Shown here: in pieces, positions 1 through 5,466 of the stretch
How positions within the stretch are numbered: the stretch's first letter is position 1
How the letters are laid out: the number at the start of each line of letters is the position of its first letter
Notes under the pieces: model-generated
Databases searched by the model: none
The model's input: only the letters and a program-made list of their open reading frames with translations
Told to the model about the DNA's origin: nothing
DNA from: Nitrospirota bacterium
GTDB taxonomy: Bacteria > Nitrospirota > Nitrospiria > Nitrospirales > NS-4
Direction: 5' to 3'
Length of the DNA stretch: 5,466 bases
Assembly: GCA_005877565.1 (NCBI GenBank)
Contig: VBOK01000132.1
Coordinates: 1,160-6,625 of the forward strand
Program-made: the position numbers and the translations under genes

Positions 1-790
1 TGCCCAGGATTGGCACGTTGACCTTCTGGAACATGGCGAGCCCTTTTCGGGAGTCGTGCAACGCGACCTCCTGAGGCGTGGTCACAATGACGGCGCCGGT
101 CAGGGGAACCAATTGGGCGATGCTGAGCTGGGCGTCTCCGGTTCCCGGAGGGAGGTCCACCACCAGATAATCTAGATCGCCCCAGATCACGTCCCGCAGG
201 AACTGCTGGATGGCGGTGTGGATCATCGGCCCGCGCCAAGTCAGCGGCTGGTCATCTGGAACGAAGAACCCCATCGAGATCAGCTTGACGCCGTGACTCT
301 CCGCCGGCAGCAGCTTGCCGTCCTGTTGCTCGGGCGGCCGCTCCACGCCCATCATCATCGGGACGTTGGGGCCGTACACGTCGGCGTCCATCAGCCCGAC
401 CTTCGCGCCTTGAAGGGCCAGCCCGGCTGCCAGATTGACCGCGACCGTCGTTTTGCCGACGCCCCCCTTGCCGCTGCTGACGGCGATGGTGTTCTTGACG
501 GTTGGGATGAGGTTGTCTTTGATCTGGGAGCGACCCTGCTGCACGTTGGCGGTGAAATCCACTTCGACTTTCGCCACGCCGGGGATCGCGCCCACCGCTT
601 TGTCGCAACTGGCTTTGATCTCGGTCTTGAGCGGGCAGGCCGGGGTGGTCAGCACCACGGTGAACTTGACGGTCCCTCCCTCGATCTTCAGGTCCTTGAC
701 CATCTTGAGGGTGATGAGGTCCTTGTGCAACTCCGGCTCCATCACCGTGCGGAGCGCGTCGATGACTGCCTGTTCCGTCACCTGAGCCAT
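1..790 (-). CDS. mrp: Mrp/ApbC-family iron-sulfur cluster carrier P-loop ATPase (3' end beyond window)
   Basis: Reading leftward from the ATG at 790, 263 codons are open to the window edge and no stop is reached, so the C-terminal part is missing. Residues 1-80 form the MIP18/DUF59-type domain with the signature TTPACPL at 48-54. A linker follows, then the deviant Walker A motif SSGKGGVGKTT at about 105-115 (catalytic Lys113), a DADVYGPNVP switch-like segment, and the Walker B-like VVDLPPGTGDAQL. The last visible residues (SRKGLAMFQKVNVPILG) are typical of the family just before its CxxC region, which lies outside. Family members are cytoplasmic dimers that bind and transfer 4Fe-4S clusters in an ATP-dependent way. 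The ATG at 790 is the only sensible start: an in-frame stop lies eight codons upstream, and AGGAAA (805-800) is a usable Shine-Dalgarno. It lies 104 nt downstream of the zinc-ribbon gene on the same strand, so cotranscription is possible. Recognition is firm; the exact physiological client is unknown. Confidence 0.96.
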   Translation of the reverse strand, partial: MAQVTEQAVIDALRTVMEPELHKDLITLKMVKDLKIEGGTVKFTVVLTTPACPLKTEIKASCDKAVGAIPGVAKVEVDFTANVQQGRSQIKDNLIPTVKNTIAVSSGKGGVGKTTVAVNLAAGLALQGAKVGLMDADVYGPNVPMMMGVERPPEQQDGKLLPAESHGVKLISMGFFVPDDQPLTWRGPMIHTAIQQFLRDVIWGDLDYLVVDLPPGTGDAQLSIAQLVPLTGAVIVTTPQEVALHDSRKGLAMFQKVNVPILG

Positions 791-795
791 ACAGT

Positions 796-815
796 ATAAT
801 TTCCTAGGAAATTAT
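796..815. promoter_or_regulatory. Perfect 20-bp palindrome in front of mrp (operator or RNA hairpin)
   Basis: ATAATTTCCTAGGAAATTAT is identical to its reverse complement and ends five bases before the mrp ATG. On the mrp strand its right half contains AGGAAA (805-800), the best ribosome-binding site candidate, nine bases before the start codon. A dimeric repressor bound here, or a hairpin in the mRNA, would therefore block mrp expression. Iron-sulfur genes are often controlled by Fur- or Rrf2-type regulators, but this sequence is not one I recognise as a defined site. The palindrome is seen; its function is inferred. Confidence 0.6.
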
Positions 816-820
816 TTTTG

Positions 821-888
821 GGCGGCCGCCGCGCACATCTGCGCCGAGTTTCCTGGCACGCGTGCCGTCCTCTTCCTTCACGCCAGGA
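821..888. repeat. Cluster of short GC-rich inverted repeats between mrp and the zinc-ribbon gene
   Basis: The 104-nt gap is packed with symmetric sequence. GGCGGCCGCC (821-830) and GGCACGCGTGCC (855-866) are perfect palindromes. GCGCA/TGCGC (831-835 and 840-844) makes a hairpin with a four-base loop. TCCTGGC/GCCAGGA (851-857 and 882-888) is a longer-range stem that encloses the second palindrome. On the minus strand the last pair lies just after the zinc-ribbon stop codon and could be a 3' end or processing hairpin, but no U-tract follows, so it is not called a rho-independent terminator. Confidence 0.4.
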
Positions 889-894
889 GTGTGG

Positions 895-1098
895 TCAGTT
901 TACTTGAGCGGCGAATTTCTTCCGGGCCCGGCCCAACAGAGGCATTGGATGTGCCCCGCGATTGTTGGCAATCACGGGATCAAGGATCTCTCCGCATAGC
1001 AGGCAGCGCCAGCCTTTAAAGCAAAGATTTCCTGTGTCGTCCAATAAGTCCTCAAATACCTCCGGGGTCATGACGCCCTTGCACCGAGGGCAGTCCAT
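895..1098 (-). CDS. Small zinc-ribbon protein of unknown function (67 aa)
   Basis: The protein has one four-cysteine metal site, CPRC (Cys3, Cys6) and CLLC (Cys32, Cys35), with CLLC followed by GEILDPVIANNR. The spacing C-x2-C-x25-C-x2-C is that of a structural zinc ribbon. An extra Cys26 lies between the knuckles. The tail after residue 50 is basic (GRARKKF). No signal peptide or membrane segment is visible, so it should be cytoplasmic. The start is well supported: AGGAGGA (1112-1106) stands seven bases before the ATG, and the protein begins right at the first zinc knuckle. Similar small ribbons with a CGEILDPVI-like segment occur as uncharacterised proteins and resemble the zinc-binding part of YgiT/MqsA-type proteins, but no DNA-binding domain is attached here. 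A promoter at 1277-1249 reads toward it through a leader of about 145 nt. Function is not known; a role as adaptor or regulator is only a guess. Confidence 0.82.
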   Translation of the reverse strand: MDCPRCKGVMTPEVFEDLLDDTGNLCFKGWRCLLCGEILDPVIANNRGAHPMPLLGRARKKFAAQVN

Positions 1099-1105
1099 GG
1101 GGTGC

Positions 1106-1112
1106 TCCTCCT
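1106..1112 (-). promoter_or_regulatory. Strong Shine-Dalgarno of the zinc-ribbon gene
   Basis: On the minus strand AGGAGGA lies seven bases before the ATG at 1098. It fixes that start and is the clearest ribosome-binding site in the window. Confidence 0.85.
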
Positions 1113-1115
1113 GTT

Positions 1116-1140
1116 ACCAGACGAACTCTGGTCCCAGAGT
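1116..1140 (-). promoter_or_regulatory. Two mutually exclusive hairpins in the zinc-ribbon leader
   Basis: In the minus-strand transcript ACTCTGG (1140-1134) can pair with CCAGAGT (1131-1125). Alternatively ACCAGA (1132-1127) can pair with TCTGGT (1121-1116). The two structures share the bases 1125-1132, so only one can form at a time. The second ends three bases before the Shine-Dalgarno. This is the geometry of a switchable leader, but the stems are only six to seven pairs and no known riboswitch is recognised. Confidence 0.35.
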
Positions 1141-1226
1141 GTCCCTGTTGTTTCAGAACGCTGACCTTTTCCTCTACTGCTAGTTATTGTATCCGATCAA
1201 ATCTATACCCGACTAAAGCAATCGGA

Positions 1227-1239
1227 GACCAACTTGGTC
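1227..1239. promoter_or_regulatory. Operator-like palindrome at the predicted transcription start
   Basis: GACCAA-C-TTGGTC is a perfect 6+1+6 dyad, a few bases downstream of the start predicted from the promoter at 1277-1249. A related half-site, GACCAAG, followed by an imperfect mate CTTGTC, sits at 1261-1275 over the promoter spacer and -35 box. Two copies placed around a promoter suggest a repressor binding pair. The regulator is not identified in the window. Confidence 0.45.
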
Positions 1240-1248
1240 GGCAATATG

Positions 1249-1277
1249 TTTATACTCTATGACCAAGAACTTGTCAA
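1249..1277 (-). promoter_or_regulatory. Sigma70-type promoter reading toward the zinc-ribbon gene
   Basis: On the minus strand TTGACA (1277-1272, perfect -35) is followed after exactly 17 bases by TATAAA (1254-1249, five of six to the -10 consensus). Immediately upstream, 1278-1306 is very AT-rich, like an UP element, and stands out against GC-rich surroundings. Transcription would begin near 1242, leaving an untranslated leader of roughly 145 nt before the zinc-ribbon ATG. The promoter lies entirely downstream of the tesA stop, so it gives the left-hand genes a start independent of tesA. Confidence 0.72.
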
Positions 1278-1306
1278 TGCCATTATTTTTATAATTTATC
1301 AAATAG

Positions 1307-1882
1307 TTACTTCTTGAGCAAGGGTTTGATGATCGGCCAGGCATTCTGAACGATGACCGCATAGCCAGCGCCGGTCGGATGGATGCCGTCAGCTTGGTTG
1401 AGGTGAGCCTTCGCGGCAACTCCTTCAAGAAAAAATGGAATGAGCGGAATGCCATAGGTTTGGGAGAGGTTCAGTCCGCGCAAGCCGTCATTGCCGCCGA
1501 GCTCCAAGATCACAATGTCGGGTTTGCTTTTCAGGATCCAATCCACCCGGCGCAGTCCGCCGGCCGTCGTCTCGCCGCTGACGCCGGCGTTGACTACGCG
1601 ATACCGGTAGCCGGAGAGCTGGAGTTTCTCCTGGAGTCGAGCCGGGTAGGCTTCCTCCGGTGAGACACCGAGCCCCGCCGTCAAGCTGTCACCGAAGGCC
1701 ACGAGGACCCGTTCTTCAGGCCGGAGCGCAGCATTGGACGGAGGCGGCGACTTGGTGCCAGGCCGCGCGTCCACGCTCGTGCCTTGGATTTTGGGCGCGG
1801 GCTTGCCGAGCTGCTCGTTGCAGGACCACAGCCCTCCGCCGAGCAGCGCGACGAGGCAGACGATTCTAAGTAAATGATCCAT
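1307..1882 (-). CDS. tesA: TesA-like SGNH/GDSL lipoprotein esterase with an internal deletion
   Basis: From the ATG at 1882 the protein has 191 residues. Residues 1-21 form a signal peptide ending in a plausible lipobox (LWSC, Cys21). A Pro/Ser-rich linker runs to about 58. The SGNH fold follows with GDSL at 64-67 (nucleophile Ser66), NAGVSGETT at 98-106 (oxyanion Gly), GGND at 129-132 (Asn131) and DGIHP at 165-169 (Asp165, His168). Family members hydrolyse acyl-CoA thioesters, lysophospholipids and esters in the periplasm or envelope. Unusually, LRGLNLSQT (134-142) runs straight into YGIPLIPFF; in E. coli TesA about 46 residues lie between these blocks, including the loop with the LPANYG-like motif. 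The reading frame is intact across the junction near 1459-1454. The gene may encode a shortened, perhaps impaired enzyme. A longer TTG start at 1912 is possible but would add ten residues in front of the signal peptide and overlap ybbA. It is divergent from ybbA-ybbP. Confidence 0.88.
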   Translation of the reverse strand: MDHLLRIVCLVALLGGGLWSCNEQLGKPAPKIQGTSVDARPGTKSPPPSNAALRPEERVLVAFGDSLTAGLGVSPEEAYPARLQEKLQLSGYRYRVVNAGVSGETTAGGLRRVDWILKSKPDIVILELGGNDGLRGLNLSQTYGIPLIPFFLEGVAAKAHLNQADGIHPTGAGYAVIVQNAWPIIKPLLKK

Positions 1883-1889
1883 GCTTCTG

Positions 1890-1896
1890 TATAATA
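1890..1896. promoter_or_regulatory. Overlapping divergent -10 elements of tesA and ybbA
   Basis: The seven bases TATAATA carry a perfect plus-strand -10 (TATAAT, 1890-1895) and a minus-strand -10 (TATTAT, 1896-1891). The plus -10 ends seven bases before the ybbA ATG, so that transcript would begin at or next to the start codon. The minus -10 ends eight bases before the tesA ATG, with TTGCGG (1919-1914) as a weak -35 at 17-base spacing. No good -35 is seen for ybbA. Two polymerases could not occupy this site at once. Confidence 0.5.
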
Positions 1897-1902
1897 GGGG
1901 GC

Positions 1903-2594
<692 letters not shown>

Positions 2595-2598
<4 letters not shown>

Positions 2599-5243
2599 CC
2601 GCGTTCGTCTCCCGGATGGCCTGGCGGGAGACCCGTGCGGCCTGGCGGCACTTCACGTATTTCTTCATCTGCATCGCGCTCGGTGTGGCGGCCCTGGTCG
2701 GCGTGGGGCTCTTCTCCGAGAACCTGGAACGCGCCATCCAGCGCGAGGCCCGCAGTCTCATGGCCGCCGATGTGGAACTACGGACGTCGCGGCCGCTGAC
2801 CCCCGAAGCGGAAGCAGTCCTGCGCAGGCTCGACGGCCGCGGCGTCGCCCGCATGCAGGTCAGCGAACTGGTGGCAATGGCCGCGGTGCCCTCCGGGACG
2901 CAGCTCGTCGAGCTCAAAGCCGTGGAGCCGGGCTACCCGTTCTACGGGAAGCTGCGGGCCGTCCCCGAGGATACCCTGACGGCGCTGTTCACCGGCACCC
3001 GTGCACTGGCGGAGGAAGCCTTGCTGATCCGGCTCAATCTGGAGGTCGGGGACACGCTCAAGATCGGCCACGCGGAGTTCAGGATCGCTGGCGTCCTGAA
3101 GAAAGAGCCGGATCGAGCCGCCGGCGCGTTCAGCTTTGGCCCTCGTGTGCTGATTTCCCGGCAAAGCCTTGCGGCGACTGGGCTCGTCCAGCCGGGAAGC
3201 CGCGTGACTCACCGTCATCTGCTAAAACTGCCTGAGGCCCTGAGTCCGAAGGCCGTTCAAGGGGAGTTGGCCGCGACATTCCCGGACAAGACCGTGCGAG
3301 TGAGCACGTACCAGGACGCCCAGCCGATGCTGCGGCGCTTCCTCCGGCAGCTCACGATGTACCTGGGCCTGGTTGGGCTCATCGCGCTCATGGTTGGCGG
3401 GATCGGCGTGGCCAGCAGCATCCGTGCATTCCTGAAGGAGAAGCTCGAGACCATCGCCGTGCTCAAGGCGCTCGGCGCCGAATCCGGCACGATCCTGCGT
3501 GTCTACTTGAGTCAAACGTTGTTGCTAGGCGTGCTGGGGAGCCTGGCCGGGGCGGCTTTGGGGGCGGCCTTTCAGGTCGCCTTGCCCCCGCTGCTGAAGG
3601 CCTGGCTGCCGATCGAGCTGGAGTTTCGTCTGGCCCTGCTGCCATTCGTGCGAGGGATGGGCATGGGGCTCTTGACCACGGTCCTGTTCGCCCTCTGGCC
3701 TCTGCTGGAGGTGCGGCACGTACGTCCGAAACTAATCCTCCGCCGGGGGGTGGCCGACGAAGCGCTGGGCTCGCCGGGACGAATGGCGTGGGCGATCAGC
3801 GGACTGCTGGCGCTGGCCTTGGCCGGGCTGGCCCTCTGGCAGGCCGGATCGTGGCGGGCCGCCGGCCTGTTCATTGGGGCGTTGGCGGCGGCGCTGGCTC
3901 TCTTGAGCGCAACGGCGTGGCTGGTGGTGCGGCTGGCCAGGGGTCTATCGCGTTGGCGGCTACAAGCGAGCCTCCGGCTCCGCCGGGGCGAGCGCGGGGT
4001 ACCGTGGAGGACGGTGCGTCTTGGCGCACCGGGGGCGGGCGGGTGCAAACCGGCGCATCGGAGCCCATTCGGAGGGGCGCACGGGCCCCCGCTCCAAGTA
4101 GTCTGGAGGCAGGGGCTGGCCAATCTGTACCGTCCTGGGAGCCAGGCCCAGACCGTTCTGGTCTCGGTGGGAGTCGGTGTGATGGTCATCTTGGCGATTC
4201 ACCTCGTGGAGCAGAACATCTTGTGGGAGATCGGCGAGAACGTGCCCACCGACGCGCCGACGTTCTTCTTCATCGACATCCAGCCGGATCAGCGCGACGC
4301 GTTCGAGCGCTTGCTCGTGGAGCGCGGCCATACAGACGCGCGGCTCACGCCCCTCGTGCGGTCGAGGCTGTGGGGCCTCAACGGACAGCAGGTTCGACGC
4401 GAGTCCTACGAGGATCGCGAGCATGGCTGGTACTTCACGCGAGAGTACGTGCTGACGTTCCTGAACGAACTCCCGAAGGGGAACGTGATCGCGAATGGAC
4501 AGTGGTGGGACGGCGGAGGATCGTCAGGTCTACCGCGGGTGTCTGTCGAGGAAGAAGCGGCCAGCCGCTTGGGCCTCGACCTCGGTTCGACGGTGGAATT
4601 CGACATCCAGGGCGCCAAGGTCTCCGGCAGGATCACCAGCATCAGAAAGGTGGACTGGGGGAACATGTCCACGAACTTTTATTTCGTCTTCGAGCCTGGC
4701 TCGCTCGAGGGCGCACCCATGACGTATGTCGCCACGACCCGGGTGGATCCACAGGAAGAAGTCGCGTTGCAGCGCGCCACAGTTGCCGCCTTCCCCAATG
4801 TCTCGGCAATCAACATCCGGGCCGTCTTGGATTCCGTGGCGCAGGTGGTGGATCGAATCAGCCTGGTGATCCGCTTCATGGCGGCGTTGAGCATCCTCGC
4901 AGGGGCCGTCGTGCTGGCCGGCGCCTTGGCCGCGACCAGGTTCCGCCGGATCTACGAGGCGATGGTCTTTAAGGCCGTGGGCGCCACACGCCTGGTCCTG
5001 GCCTCGACCTTCGCCGTGGAGTACGCGTTGCTGGGGGCCGCGGCTGGCATGATCGGCGCGGGCCTGGCGATTGGCCTGGCATGGGGCGGCGGGCATTGGA
5101 TACTGGACGTGAAGTGGCGGTTCCAGCCAGCGGCCATCGTCTGGGGGATCGGCGCGACGATCGCGGGGACGGTCCTCGTTGGCTTCCTCTCGACGTACCG
5201 TATTCTCGGCCAGAAACCCCTGCCGGTGCTGAGACGGGAGTAG
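2595..5243 (+). CDS. ybbP: YbbP-type FtsX/MacB-family ABC transporter permease
   Basis: The 882-residue protein is somewhat longer than E. coli YbbP (about 804). Helix 1 lies at about 20-40, followed by a periplasmic MacB-like domain to about 250. Helices 2-4 (253-276, 306-327, 350-371) form the first FtsX core, with the cytoplasmic motif LKEKLETIAVLKALGA after helix 2. Helices 5 and 6 (397-415, 422-446) are connectors. A cytoplasmic linker follows, then helix 7 (520-540), a second periplasmic domain (541-750) and helices 8-10 (about 758-780, 800-832, 847-868), with the matching motif RRIYEAMVFKAVGATR after helix 8. Ten helices with two duplicated FtsX modules is the YbbP layout. Members of this branch are thought to use ATPase power to move envelope lipids or proteins rather than to import solutes; the substrate here is unknown. 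Residues 456-499 look foreign: a Gly/Pro/Arg-rich stretch encoded by a hairpin-rich segment at 3960-4091. Without it, WRL would join LQVVWRQGLANLYRPG, a natural linker into helix 7. Confidence 0.93.
3960..4091 (+). repeat. Putative in-frame palindromic element inside ybbP (132 nt)
   Basis: The segment is 44 codons long and very GC-rich. It is bracketed by near-identical 8-mers read in the same codon phase: GCTACAAG at 3959-3966 and GCTCCAAG at 4091-4098, resembling a target duplication. Inside are nested dyads: CCTCC (3971-3975) with GGAGG (4071-4075), GGCTCCG (3976-3982) with CGGAGCC (4059-4065), and a central hairpin CGGTGCG (4012-4018) / CGCACCG (4025-4031) with a six-base loop. GGCGCAC recurs at 4023-4029 and 4076-4082. 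It encodes no recognisable domain, only a basic Gly/Pro-rich stretch with a lone Cys and two His. Protein-coding palindromic insertions are known in Rickettsia; whether this belongs to any comparable family cannot be told from one copy. Confidence 0.5.
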
Positions 5244-5245
5244 AC

Positions 5246-5295
5246 TGGTGTTCGGTTTCGAGAAGGGATAGAGTGTAGGCTCGTTGCGAACACCA
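5246..5295 (+). promoter_or_regulatory. Nine-base inverted repeat closing on the rmuC start codon
   Basis: TGGTGTTCG (5246-5254) is perfectly complementary to CGAACACCA (5287-5295), whose final A is the first base of the rmuC ATG. The 32-base loop contains GAGAAGGGAT, the only purine-rich stretch nearby. In mRNA this stem would pin the start codon region. It starts three bases after the ybbP stop. There is no U-run, so it is not a standard terminator. Regulatory action is inferred. Confidence 0.35.
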
Positions 5296-5466
5296 TGACG
5301 ACTGATGCAATGATTATCGTTCTTGCTGGAATAGCCGGGCTGACCGTGGGGGCATGGCTCGGATACCTTCTTGCAAAGAGGGAGGAGGCCAAGGCCAAAG
5401 ATCAATTAGCTGATACGTTCAAAGCGTTAGCTACTGACGCGCTCAGAGGCAACAATGAGACTTTTA
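5295..5466 (+). CDS. rmuC: RmuC-family DNA recombination protein, N-terminus only
   Basis: Fifty-seven codons are visible before the window ends. A single N-terminal membrane helix covers about residues 6-26 (MIIVLAGIAGLTVGAWLGYLL). A short charged stretch (KREEAKAKDQ) follows, then DTFKALATDALRGNNETF at 40-57, which matches the F-x-ALA-x2-AL-x3-N segment that opens the conserved RmuC core. RmuC proteins are membrane-anchored, have a nuclease-like core and limit inversions and other rearrangements at repeats. The coiled coil between helix and core is much shorter than in E. coli RmuC. No convincing Shine-Dalgarno precedes the ATG at 5295; a second ATG at 5310 would start directly at the helix, so the start is uncertain. 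Fifty-one bases separate it from ybbP, so it could share the operon transcript. Base composition is visibly less GC-rich than in ybbP. Confidence 0.85.
   Translation, partial: MTTDAMIIVLAGIAGLTVGAWLGYLLAKREEAKAKDQLADTFKALATDALRGNNETF

Noticed and set aside
218..799. 193-codon plus-strand open frame opposite mrp
   Set aside because: Antisense shadow; mrp carries complete P-loop motifs on the other strand.
793..800. Leaderless promoter for mrp using the TATACT sequence
   Set aside because: The hexamer ends only two bases before the ATG, so transcription would begin inside the coding sequence. An ordinary Shine-Dalgarno (AGGAAA) is available.
851..888. Rho-independent terminator for the zinc-ribbon gene
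   Set aside because: The stem TCCTGGC/GCCAGGA exists, but the loop is 24 bases and no U-tract follows on the minus strand.
1283..1297. AT-only inverted repeat (ATTAT/ATAAT) as a terminator of tesA
   Set aside because: The stem is five A-T pairs and too weak. The sequence is better explained as an AT-rich UP-like element for the downstream promoter.
3788..4972. 394-codon open frame on the plus strand inside ybbP
   Set aside because: It is a +1/+2 shadow of the permease in GC-rich DNA. Its product is Gly/Arg-rich without domains or a ribosome-binding site, while the permease frame has clear FtsX motifs.
4530..5405. 291-codon minus-strand open frame opposite the ybbP 3' end
   Set aside because: Rich in His, Arg, Gln and Pro with no membrane or catalytic motif. 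It opposes a clear permease and the rmuC start.

Overview
This window looks like chromosomal, non-mobile DNA from a GC-rich Gram-negative bacterium. The protein wording of the Mrp, zinc-ribbon and RmuC genes would fit Nitrospirota or a neighbouring phylum, but that is an impression from sequence style and not a proven assignment. No rRNA, tRNA, CRISPR array, transposase or phage gene is visible.

Layout. Three genes lie on the minus strand in the left third. The 5' portion of an Mrp/ApbC-type P-loop ATPase for iron-sulfur cluster handling (1-790) runs off the left edge. A 67-residue zinc-ribbon protein (895-1098) is preceded by a near-consensus sigma70-type promoter and a long leader. A TesA-like SGNH/GDSL lipoprotein esterase occupies 1307-1882. 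Twenty bases separate the tesA start from a plus-strand operon: a YbbA/LolD-type ABC ATPase (1903-2598), translationally coupled by ATGA overlap to a large YbbP/FtsX-type permease (2595-5243). The beginning of rmuC (5295-5466) follows and runs off the right edge. The divergent tesA / ybbA-ybbP arrangement is also the one found in E. coli.

How they fit together. YbbA and YbbP should form one ABC complex, with cytoplasmic ATPase subunits bound to a ten-helix membrane protein with two periplasmic domains. TesA is predicted to be an envelope esterase/thioesterase. Shared use of the tiny divergent region suggests coordinated or mutually exclusive transcription. Mrp, the zinc-ribbon protein and RmuC are probably unrelated housekeeping neighbours.

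Most interesting points. (1) A hairpin-rich, in-frame 132-nt segment (3960-4091) sits in the cytoplasmic linker of YbbP. It is flanked by an imperfect 8-bp direct repeat (GCTACAAG / GCTCCAAG), as if a small palindromic element had inserted into the gene and been tolerated as 44 extra residues. (2) TesA lacks about 46 residues between its GGND block and its DGIHP block, yet keeps frame and all catalytic motifs. (3) A perfect 20-bp palindrome overlaps the likely mrp ribosome-binding site. (4) Overlapping divergent -10 elements lie almost on the start codons of tesA and ybbA, implying very short or absent leaders. No complete new defence or mobile system is evident.
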